A DNA stretch of 64,000 nucleotides, from positions 1 to 64,000 of the forward strand of contig JBAKBP010007140.1 of assembly GCA_037953745.1 (NCBI GenBank), given 5' to 3'. Positions 31,882 through 42,500 of the stretch are shown here, one piece after another. Source of the DNA: Lithodes maja. Its lineage: Eukaryota > Arthropoda > Malacostraca > Decapoda > Lithodidae. The position numbers were made by a program, and so were the translations under genes. Position 1 is the stretch's first letter. The number at the start of each line of letters is the position of its first letter. The notes under the pieces were generated by a model that ran no database searches, was not told where the DNA came from, and worked only from the letters and a program-made list of their open reading frames with translations.

Positions 31882-32640
31882 TCTGTCACACCTTCCTCCC
31901 CGTCATGTTCAACCTCAGCACCCGGCAGATCAGTCAATTCTGTGGGTGATGCAGTTTCACTTCTGTACATCCCCTCAACTTGACCTATTTCCTCTCCAAT
32001 TTGTTCCTCTGGCTGCGCAACCTGAGCCATAGATCGCGTTACCGCGCACACCGGGAACAAATCAACAGGCAACTGCTTAGCCTCCTCGCACACCTCTTCG
32101 GGATGTACCTGTTCAGACACCACGACCGGAGGAGGAAAAACTCTACTCCCTGCCATATCCGCTCCGAGCAGAAAGTCAATCCCCTACACTGGCAATGAGT
32201 CAACGACCGCCACCTTTGCCGACGCCGTAACTACAGGACACCTCAGATGAACGGGAACCAGGCTATAACATGCCTCAGTATTTACCCCGCGACACAGCAC
32301 AAACTCCTCTGATTTTATAGGTTTTCCGGTTAGATTCAAACACATGGACTGCTTCGTGCCAGAATCCCTCAAAACCTTCACAGGATACACCTTACCACAC
32401 AACTCCACCTCCCCTTCATGTACGAAAGCTTGACACCAGGCGAGCGAAGTTTCCGGACAATCATCTGTGCCAACCGGCGGGGACAACTCGGTAGGGCAGG
32501 CAGTGCCGCGGCCGCTGGCACATCCCACTTCACCTCTCGACTCACCTCCGACTCAGGCAAACATGGCTCATCCCTTCCCCCCTGAGAACTCACAACTAAC
32601 GACACAGGTCGGGCGGCAGCTGCAGCAGACTTAGTTTTTG
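31700..32640 (-). pseudogene. Minus Gypsy protease and downstream spacer
   Basis: Minus strand around 32370-32330 reads VKVLRDSGTKQSM, an aspartic protease with DSG active site; the plus Gypsy has VLRDTGASQ at the same place. A stretch like VDSLPV and then an acidic spacer with PVCAVTRSMAQ follow, matching the plus Gypsy order. The frame is broken near 32180 and 32530. Confidence 0.85.
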
Positions 32641-33827
32641 GACAGTTTGATATGTCCGGTCTGTTTACACCCAAAACATCTGACACTACTCAGATCAGTG
32701 GGGGCCGAACTCTGCGTTTTTTTTATTGTCTCCACCGTTGTTAGCACGTGTGGGACCGGGTTTGCCATAACCATAGCCTCCGCCTCCACCTGCTTTGTGC
32801 TTATCGTCACGTGCAGTCGTGGGGGTTGCATACTTGGCACGCTCGCGATCCGCAAAACCCCTAGTAGCCAACACTCTGTCGTCCGCCCAAATGGCAGCAT
32901 CAGAAAACTTGCCGGGATGTTTCTCACGAACCTTTTGGCTAATCGCCTTGTCAACATTGTTCGTAAAGTGTTCTAAAAAGGATAATCTCAACTGCCTCAT
33001 TCAAGGTCTTAACATCTTCACTAAGGAACCAGCGAGCCAAGGCATCCCGGAGGTATTTCGCATACTCGACATAAGTGTGATTAGGGCGTTTACGGGCATT
33101 TCGGAAATTAAGGCAGTAGGCTTCCGGCCTAAGTTCATACGCCTTTAAAATAGCCTGCTTGACAGCGTCGTAATCTTGCAAATCCTCCACCGGCATCCTA
33201 TCGTATGCCTCCAGAGCTTTTCCTTTTAAAACATTTGCTACCAATGCAACCCAGCGTGTTCGTGGCCATTCAAATTCCTGTGCTTTCTTCTCGAACCTTT
33301 GGAACCACTCGTTACTTTTACTTCGTCAAACACAGGAACTAATTTTAGACTACGTGACAATTTCTCCTCGCTAGATTCCTCCCTTGGTGCCGTTCCAACT
33401 TGTCTCTTTTCATACTTCCCCCCATCTATCTCTACTTTTGTTTTTTCGAAATCAAGCGTCATCCTCTCTCTCTCTAGTTTCTCTTCTCGTTCTTCTCTCC
33501 TCTCCTGAGCTTCTCGCTCCTCTCTTGCATTTCCATCTTCTTCAACTCCAATTGCATCAGAGATTCTGGGGATAGCCCTAACGGGGCAACAGTGGGGGTG
33601 TGTGTGTAGAGACATAAGCTGCACGGTCATAAGGCGGTATCATAGAAAGTCTAACTGGTGGCACAAATGGGGGAGGAGGTGCAAGGCCGTTCTGAGCAAG
33701 CCCCCCAGCGGCAGGAGTGGAGTGTAAAGGGTTAAAATGAGCAACACCAAGGGTGGGCGCATCGGTGGGGACATTAGGCAAGACCTGTGGAGCAACAGTA
33801 GGGGGTGACAACTGCGAAGTGTGTTAC
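32631..33827 (-). pseudogene. Minus Gypsy gag
   Basis: From 33811 on the minus strand: a Pro-rich stretch, a Glu/Arg-rich coiled coil (AREEREAQERREEREEKLE), SLKLVPVFDEVKV, the SCAN-like core (GKALEAYDRMP, KAYELRPEAYCLNF) and a CFGCKQTGHIKL zinc knuckle near 32640-32680. Four overlapping reading frames show frameshifts near 33240, 32960 and 32650. Homologous to the plus Gypsy gag at about half its residues by eye. Confidence 0.85.
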
Positions 33828-36032
33828 AACCGGGGCTACGAATAAAACAAGGGCAGTTAATGATTGGACTAGTAATAGGGCACTATGCAACAACGGTACG
33901 CTAGATCCAAACCCTCGAACTTATATGCCGGCGAACAAAACACCTATACCCTCCAGGGTTAATCTGCGATAGCGGGGTATCCTTAATTGGGCATAAATGT
34001 ACTCTACTTCAGGCTAACCGACACTGGTATAGCCTGATAACAAACTAGATGTAAGTTACGTTAAAATGCATAAAAAGGAATCTATGGAAAGATCAATTAA
34101 ATCACTGCAAGATTTAATACAGTAAAAAGATGCTTCAATACAGTTACTCTAAACAACAATAAACTCTTCACCCCTATCTGAAAGAAAGTGAAGAAAGTCT
34201 GATGCTCATAAGATGCTCGTACTGATCTTGAACTATATAAAGGCAGGAGGCAGGACACCACACGTGTAAATCGAATACACTAAAAGATAGGACAAATAAT
34301 GTTAACTGACACGAGAATACTATAAATGCGCAACGGTAGCAATGCTCGACACTAAAAGAAGTACTTCCTCATCAACGAAACAGTCTGCTATGGTTGTGCG
34401 GCTCAACAACAACCTAGACTAATAAATGCTGTGAATAATAATGCGCACATATCAAAGAGCTTATATTAAATACTAACAAGTGTCTACTCGATTAATAATG
34501 TCTAGCTGGGATACTCTAGGTAAGGAACTGGGGTTGAGCAAGACAGGCTCGTAGCCAAGCGATGTCCTTAAGACTGCATCCTTTAAGTTACGTTAATTGA
34601 CTAGGGGGCTCTCTCGATAGATCCAGATCACAAGTATCTGGTTCTATCCTGGCGACCCTCTAAAGACAAGCAAAGAGGCAGCAAAGTGTGGAACTGGTAC
34701 AGGCCAAAACCCTCAGTCAACACAATGCTGCACTCGCAAAGGACGCAACCGAAAAGACAACCCAGGCTACCACAGGACCGGTCGAAGTCGTGTAGGTATA
34801 AGCAAACCGTACACACATCGGAGACAATGACTACAGTTACCTTATCCCAGTCTAGCATTAAATAAAAGAGCAGAAACACTAAATCAATAATGGAGACACA
34901 CAAAGTTCTTAACCTATACTAACTAAGAACCCTCAAACCTATTCTAAGTACATGTAAATATCTCTGAGGACGGCGCATGCAATACAATGGGCCGGCTATG
35001 AAAACCGTATGCAGAACCCAAGGGGAGTGTTGTGCAGTTAACCTCTGAAGTGCGCATGGGGGTAATTAGACACCTCTCCCTGTGGGCATGTATTTGAGGT
35101 GTTTCCGTCACTAAAATATTCATTGTACCATTAATAGCATTAATACTTATCCATATGCGCCTATTATGGGTTGATTATAAAGGTATTAACCTGAAACAAC
35201 AATAAAACAAGTGAAAACAGCGTTTGGATGGTCAAAATCGGAGATATAGCCCGCGAGTTGTATAATGTATGGGTGAGGCAAGCTGCTTTCCCGCCAATTT
35301 CCCCCAAGGCCACTGAGACACAGTCGATCGATACTCTCTCTCTCTCTTGCATTCGCTTGCTATCAGTGATGACCACACCCTGCAACCGGATTTCTAATGT
35401 TAGCACGAAAATATACCTCAGAATAAGGGAATAACAGGGAAAATAGGTGATAACTGAAGGAGAGGAGGAAAGTGGGGAAGGAGGGGAGGTAGAGGACTGA
35501 GATTTTGCATGGCCCAGGGGCCAAAACAATGTTTTTTTTTTTTTTTTTTTTTTTTTTTCGGTCAAAAGTTGATTTTTTTTGTCTCCGACTCTTAAGAGTC
35601 TCCCCACAGTCCGCCGGGGGAACTCTTAAGAGTCTCCCCGCAGTTCCCGGGTTAATAAAGGTTAGAGTATGGAAAGAGAGAATCGAGTGAGAGAAACAGT
35701 GATAAAGGTGGTGATCGGGAGAGAGTATGCAAAGGGATGTTAGAAGCACGCGCGCCAAGCCTGTCCTGACGAGGACAGCTCCTGGGGACCCTCATGGAGG
35801 AGGTAAGTTACACAGGAGCCCGCAAAGGTGCGATGGTCGGCCAATCACGGGCCGAGACGCCACAAGACAGCAGGTGTCACGTGACACAGAAAGACACGCC
35901 GTCCAATGGCGAACGCGAGGCAGGAATGCACCCGTACACAAAGACTCTCACTACCTCCTCGCTCTGAAAGTCTTTCTCATTCACACGCTGGTACTATTAT
36001 CACTACTGTTGATATAAAATATAACCCGTTGT
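33828..36032 (-). repeat. Reverse-oriented LTR related to the plus Gypsy LTR (solo, inserted in gag region)
   Basis: Plus-strand view starts TGTTACAACCGGGGC; the complement of the plus Gypsy LTR starts TGTTACGACCGGGC. Similarity then continues through CCAAACCC, CGAACAAAA, TACCCTCCAG and GGGGTAT, and again near 34500-34670 (GATCCAGATCAC.AGTATCTGGTTC). The far end is taken at TTGTCACA near 36032 and is less certain. No internal region or PBS adjoins it, and no clear duplication was found. A TTAA MITE (35038-35655) lies within. Confidence 0.55.
35038..35655. mobile_element. TTAA MITE, ~620 bp family, copy B
   Basis: TTAA at 35038-35041 and 35652-35655; ends TTAACCTCTGAAGTGCGC and, inverted, TTAACCCGGGAACTGC. 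Opposite orientation to copy A. Carries two perfect palindromes, GACTCTTAAGAGTC at 35587-35600 and ACTCTTAAGAGT at 35622-35633, near its right end, plus a long T-run. Confidence 0.9.
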
Positions 36033-36511
36033 CACAGACGAAAACAAATACCACCACTGGACTGTCTGTGACAATGCGATTACTAGGAAAGAAAGAACAA
36101 CATTCTCTGATAAATGTAGCCCATTTCGATGTCCCTGGCAAGCGCTAGTGGCTAACGAGAGGCGATTCTGCCAACGCTGGAAGACGTCACAAGTGTAGCT
36201 ATGATGGGAAGGGCTAGGCGTGCTCGGCGGAGAGCCCACAGGTGTCGTATAGCCTCCCACCGGCACGGTAGGCTGTTCGGACCTCTCCTGCCTACACCGC
36301 TGCCCTATCTGCTGTAAACAAGCCTCCCTCGTGGTCAACAGAGACCATCAACCCTCAACACCAAAGCGATCAACCTCAGTTCCTCAAGAGATCTCACTAG
36401 TAACTGCTCCCAACTGGGAGAACTCTGCAAAAACACTCACATCTTCGTCACTGGTAAGGTGCAATGGCACAACAACTCCACCCGCCCGTGCTGATGTTTG
36501 TTGTTCAGACA
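36033..36511 (-). pseudogene. Minus Gypsy gag, N-terminal fragment
   Basis: ATG at 36511 (minus) about 110 bases from the LTR starts MSEQQTSARAGG and stays open for 42 codons before a TGA; another frame downstream reads a Pro/Ser-rich SPPSTPSPSHHS stretch. Position right after the PBS supports it as the gag start. Confidence 0.5.
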
Positions 36512-36601
36512 TGACAAATAAATTACTAGACAATAATTACACTTAATTCCTTTGATCAGAAAAATTACTTAAGCTTAGTACCTGTCAGCACCAATTCAAT
36601 T

Positions 36602-36619
36602 ATCCTGGCGAGGTTGCCA
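36602..36619 (-). other. Primer-binding site of the minus Gypsy
   Basis: Minus-strand TGGCAACCTCGCCAGGAT, one base from the LTR boundary, similar to the PBS of the plus Gypsy. Confidence 0.7.
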
Positions 36620-37149
36620 CTGTTACGGATCTGGACCTCAGCTGCTCAGAGACGTGACAATAAGAAAGAATGATCCACACCAGCACCTTGTCTCCTATAC
36701 AAGCATCCCAAGGAACGCAACAGAAAAGAGCAAACAAACGCTTCCAGACTCTTCTCCGGGCTTAAGGTGCTCCACTGCCCTGCTTCCCCTTTGAATGTTA
36801 TCTAAAGTGGAAAACTACCATAGCCTACCAAGCTATAAAAAGACAAAAACCCAACACCGAGATGGCAATGCTGGGGGGATAATTAAACTGGCTCAACAGA
36901 CAAAGTACTAGCAAACATGTGAAAGAAAAAGGAGTAGCAACTGTACTTCGAGCGACTAGGCTATGTACAATCTTGACAGTACCCACCGTGTGCAACCAGC
37001 CTACGGTACCCAACTCCCGATGCAAAAGAGTTGTAACACAATATCAATATCTATATCAAAAGCTGACTACCAATACGAGGTCGGGTCCTGTGACTCTCAA
37101 ACCTCGGGGTGTTATTAGTGGAGGTTGCGAAATGGGCAGAGCTGGGCAC

Positions 37150-37910
37150 TTCCGCATACACTTACGCAAAATGCCAATTTCGCCATGGCGAAAGTGTCAT
37201 TTTGGTGGCGCACTTGCGTTGGCGGAAAAATGGCTGCCTATCTGCGCATTTGTAGGTCTGAAAGTTACCTCCATGTTGCTAACCTTGAGTCCGCAAAATT
37301 TGGTTCCCACCACCTGTGGTAAAGACACAGCCCCGCGGCCCCTACACTTCCAGCGCTCGCCAAAAAACAAGCCAATTACTTCTTGTGCGGGAATCTAGTG
37401 CACCTTCTATATTTCGTGATTTTTCGTACCGGTATGTCATTTGATGTGTGAAAATGCTAAGGAAGACATGATAATAAAGATTGCTTCATACATATTGCTT
37501 AAATGTAAATACAAATATTTGAAGACCTGGAGAGATTCGATCTGTGCAACTCTCACAAATCATAATCGAATCCACTATCCCACTTTTGAGCCAATATATT
37601 TTAATTATCAATAGTCTAGATTTTTAATTTTTGGATATGGATATTGTCAAAATATCATTAATACCGAGATGTAGAGAGATTAGTTATGATAAAGACGAAT
37701 ATTAGATGAAATATGCGAAAACCCTTTAATTAGGATAGCCTATATTGTATTGTTATTGTTTATCACACGTCACGTGTTCGTCATCACATGATAGGCGTTG
37801 TCTTTATTTATGATTAGAGAGGCTATTTGAAGTGAATAGTACATTAGTCTTACCTTTTATAAACTAATATTTATAAAATGAAGCGGTTAGGCTGTAGGCC
37901 TAGGCTAGGC
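37150..37910. other. Left arm of the hAT-type element, no gene
   Basis: Begins with GC-rich sub-terminal sequence (GCCATGGCG, GGTGGCGCAC) and turns AT-rich. No supported coding sequence. Confidence 0.6.
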
Positions 37911-38213
37911 TTAACCTCTCCGCGGCGCACAGGGGGTTTTCTACAGGGTAAGACTGTGCGCACCTATGATGATTTTGGGACCTATTGCCAATTTCGATAA
38001 AAAGTACATCATCGTGTAGGGAATGTTTGCGTGCATCGGCCCATATATATTTGACCCCCCAAAAAATGTCTGGGGGGGGGGTGGGGGAACGGTCCGTAGT
38101 TGAAAAATGTGGAGCGAATGGCACCGCACGGCTAGATTGTCATCGAGCGGCGAGATTTCCCTGCCGAATTTTCACGCGCCCAGGGGATAGAAGGAGAGGG
38201 AGGAGGGGGTGGG

Positions 38214-38790
38214 TTACCGCGTATTATCACGTATATCTCCTTTTTTGAGCCCTTTTAGGCTATATAGAGTATGTATACGTGTGTAGGCTACCCATATAAC
38301 AATGAATATGCCTCATTGTGACCAAAAATTGCAATATATAAGGGAATTATAAGAGAATTTTTAGGCAGGAATGAAGATGTGTTGGAGGTTTGGCGGCAAT
38401 TTATGAGCTGAGAGTGTGGTTTACGCCATACATATCACTTATATCTTGTACGTAGAGCACTGTCATGTTATAATACAGACTTGTACGTATGTATACGTGC
38501 CATATATCAAAATATATACCGCATATAGACCAATTCATGCGATATTTACGCACATTACCAATGAGTTTCTATGCGTGAACCAAGGTGTGAGTGAGTTGTG
38601 CTGGGAATGAAAGGGGGAGAGGGTGTGTTACGCCATAAATATCACGTAAATCTTGTATTTAGAGCACTGTCATGCTATAATAAAGACGTGTACATATGTA
38701 GGCGTCCCATATAACAAGGAATATACCGCATATAGACCAATTGATGCGATATTTACGCAAATTGTGAATGTGTTTCTAGCAGACGGAAGC
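38214..38790. repeat. Degenerate tandem repeat, ~220-bp unit, about 3 copies
   Basis: Units share TACGCCATA.ATATCAC, TAGAGCACTGTCATG, ATATACCGCATATAGACCAA and GATATTTACGCA; the first copy is the most diverged. The same array lies at about 54970-55540 in piggyBac element 2, so it is part of the transposon body. Confidence 0.8.
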
Positions 38791-38861
38791 CTGAAAGGGT
38801 GGGTGGGGGTGGGTGGGTGGGAGGGAGGCATGCAGGGAGGGAGTGAGTGAGTGAGTGATAT

Positions 38862-39538
38862 TGGTCCTTCGTGCCCTCAGGCTTCATTACCGTGGTCCCG
38901 TTTTGTTTACTTCCTCGACGCTTGTGGGTTTACAAATGGCTGCCGCCTCGCGCGTTGTTGGCCGACTGCCATTTCCCTAGTTTACTCCCAGCTTCTTCCC
39001 TCTTGTTTTTTGCCACTTAGGCGCCGTCTCTATTTTTTTTGGGGACTTGTTTCCAAGTTTTTTTGGGCGTGTGCTCCTTGGCGTTTTTTGGTGGGTTAGC
39101 TGGGTTGCAGATTGGGGTTGGGGTAAATTCGTAGGGCGCCATTTCGCGCTCCTAGGATAGGCTAGGCAGTCTCGTCCTGCTGGTGTCTGTGGTAGCTCTT
39201 CATTTCGCTTTGGTGGTGTGCCTGTGGTGTTAGTTGTGTTGTCGTTGTGGGACTCATTATTCCTTTTGCTGTGGGGAGGGTTCTCATGTGACTTTTATAT
39301 TAATTTTATAATAGCCTAGGCCTAGTTGCTTACAGTGGCGGTCATGAGTGTCTGTCTTTGTTGATTCCTAAGCGATTGACAGTTAATAGTCAGACCTCAT
39401 GATTGTAGCTTAACCAGCTAGGCTTACCTATAAAGGGCTTATAATAATAATTAGTGCTTCACCTTACCCTTTCTTTCGATTAACAGTTTGTAGTCTGACC
39501 TCATTGTAATTTAAGTTGCTTAAATTTAGACCTTAACG
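38862..39538 (+). other. PBS and untranslated leader of BEL element 2
   Basis: Starts TGGTCCTTCG, then diverges a little from the PBS of element 1. Contains the TACAAATGGCTGCCGCCTC word and the two ATTCCTAAGCG/GACCTCAT motifs at about 39360-39401 and 39476-39505. No accessory ORF. Confidence 0.75.
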
Positions 39539-42500
39539 ATGACAGATTTGAAGAAACTTAAGATTCTTAAGGGAGGGATGAAGGGAAGTTTAAATAGATG
39601 TTTAAGAGATCTTGATGAATTTTTAATAAGTGCCACGGCTGATCAGATAAAGGGTAAATTTGCTACTGTTACTAAATCGCTAGCTACTTATGATAGTTAT
39701 GCTCAGCAGGTATATGGTTTATTGACCGTTACTGACGATGTGGAAGAAGAAATGTCGGCAGATCTTGTGTACTTTGAGGACGTTAATACCGCATTAGCCA
39801 GACTATCTTCCACCCAAAAAACAACCTCTGTTAAGGATACCGGTACACCCAAGGCGACTGGTTTTAACCTGCCGAAGCTTACTTTGCCAACCTTTTCCGG
39901 GGATTCGGCTACCTGGACTGGATTTTGGGATATTTTTGAGTGTTCCGTCCATCATAATAAAACGCTCACATCCATCCAAAGGTTCACATATCTCCGTGGT
40001 CAATTGAAAGGGGAGGCATTGAAGTTAGTCGAGGGGTACAAGCTAGAAGCTACCAGCTACGAGTCTGCAGTGGAGTTGCTGAAGAGAACTTACGGGAGAG
40101 TGGAAGTCATCAAGACCGCTTTAATTACCAAATTCTTCACACTAGATCCTCCATCCTATGATGTGGCGGACCTAAAGGAGTACTATGCCTCCTTTGAGAG
40201 CCTCCTCCGAAGTATGGAGACAATGGCCGTCACCAAGGAGGAGATATTTAGTGTGAATATCTTGAATAAGATACCCTCTCCCCTAAGGGAAATCTTAAGA
40301 CGACAACTAAGCGACTCTCCACTAAACTTGGAAGCGTTAGTGCAGGTGTACCAGACTGAAGTCTTCAATACGGAGAGTACTGGACACTACCGACAAGTGG
40401 AGATGTCGCCATCTACTGCAGCTTTCCCGGTACAGACTTCTCCTAAACAGAAAAGGCCAATATCCTTGGGTTGTAAGTTGTGCAGTGTCCACGGTCATCT
40501 GTGGTATCAGTGTCCTAAGTATCCTAAGGCTACACAGAAGATTAGCAAGGCTAAATCGCTTAAGTTATGTACCAGCTGTCTGGCAAGAGACCACTTCAAC
40601 AGTACCTGCACCAATTCCTACATCAAACCTTGTAAGTATTGCAAGGGGAAACATTGGTTTTCCCTTTGCACCCAGTCTGATCGGCACGACGGCAAAGAAA
40701 AGGGGAGAACCCCCAAAGAGTCACATGAGAAAAGTAAGAGCGAGGGTGATAAAGTATCTGCCATGTCCATTGCTTCTCGAGAATGTCAATTGCTTCCTAC
40801 TATGATGCTGCCAGTAGTGGGGAGTAATAATAATACTATAATGACGCGCACCTTACTTGACCAATGCTCACAGAGGTCATTCGTTCTGCGGTCATCAATA
40901 CCCCAGCTCAAGTGTACCAGCAAGGGTCAAGAGAATTTGCGTCTCCATGGTTTCACTGGTGAAATAGATTCCAGTGACTATGATATTGTGGAGATTTCAT
41001 ATGTTTATAGAAAAAAGGTATGTCCCATCAAGGCTGTTGTGGTCGACACACTACCCAGTTTCTATATAGCATCAGAGATTCAACCACATTTGAAATATCT
41101 CAGAAGCAAGGGGTATAAACTGGCTGATGATCAACTCTCTGCTAACAATGGTATTATGCTACTGGTCGGAGCTGATTATTACTACGACCTGGTTCACCCT
41201 GGATATCGGCGGGTAGATAAGCTTATAATGCTCCCCACGATCCAAGGGTATGCCATTTCTGGATCCTATGCCACTTCCTCTCAAGACACACAGGTGGAGG
41301 TGGTTACGGTCCTCAAGGTAGCAGTAAGCCCCATAGATAAATATATTAGGCCAAATGTGCCTGATAATACATGTACTGATATAGATAAGCTATGGGACTT
41401 GGACAATATTGGAATTGACCCACATGAACTTGATCGTGAGTCCAAGCTAGCGTTAAGCTCGTATGAAGAGACTGTAACGTATGACTCTGGCAGAGGTCAG
41501 TATGTGGTAAGGCTCCCTTGGAATGATAACAAGAGTAAATTACCTACTAATTTCCATCTAGCACTTGGTAGGTTACGTGGCCTTCAGAAGCAGTTTGTCA
41601 AGGATCCAAGTTATTGCGAGACTTATGCGGCAGTTTTAGCCGAGCAGGTACAACGTGGATTTGTGGAGAGAGTAGATCTCAATGAGTATGGGGATAACAT
41701 CCATTACCTTGCTCACCATGGGATTAAAAAGGACAGTTCCACCACTCCTGTTCGTATTGTGTATGACTGCTCTGCTAAATCTAGTGATCGCTCCTATAGC
41801 CTGAATGATTGTCTGTACACGGGTCCGTCCCTGGTCTCTGATCTAGCGCAAATTATGTTGCGCTTCAGATGTCATAAGTTTGCATGGATCGCCGATATTG
41901 AGAAGGCCTTCCTGATGCTTCAACTCCATCGTGAAGATAGGGACTCGACAAGATTTTTATGGCCACGGGACCCAATGGATCTAGATTCAGAGTATCTGGT
42001 CTACAGGTTCAGAGTCGTCTTATTCGGGGCGACCTGTTCCCAGTTCCTTCTCAACGCTACTATCTTGCGTCATCTTGAGGAGGCTGGACTAGATCCTGAC
42101 TTCAAGAATGAGATCAAGCAGGGGATCTATGTGGACAATCTTCAAGGCACCGGAGACAATGAAGATTTATTGCTCAAGAGATGCTGGGAGATCCGCGATA
42201 TATTTGCCAAGGCTCATTTATACTTAAGAGAATGGGCCACTAATAGTGATCTTTTGAAAGGTCAATTTACTTCTGACGGTGTAGCTACTGAGAATAGTGA
42301 GGTGAAGTTTTTAGGCCACAAATGGGACACTACCACAGATTGTATATCCTTCTGTCAGACCCCATGCGGCAGTGAGCTTATGACCAAGCGAAACTGCTTA
42401 AGCTTGTCAGCGAGGTTGTTTGATCCCCTAGGTTTTTTGCTGCCTGTAACAATCCGTGCTCGTATGTTTTTACAGCAACTGTGGCGGCTAAAACTAGATT

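Noticed and set aside
33828..36032. 5' LTR of the minus-strand internal region
   Set aside because: No primer-binding site follows it, whereas one is present beside 36621, whose LTR matches the one at 4687-9135.
36003..36338. 111-codon minus-strand frame as a separate gene
   Set aside because: It runs from gag-like Pro/Ser-rich sequence into the inserted LTR and shows no independent start or domain.
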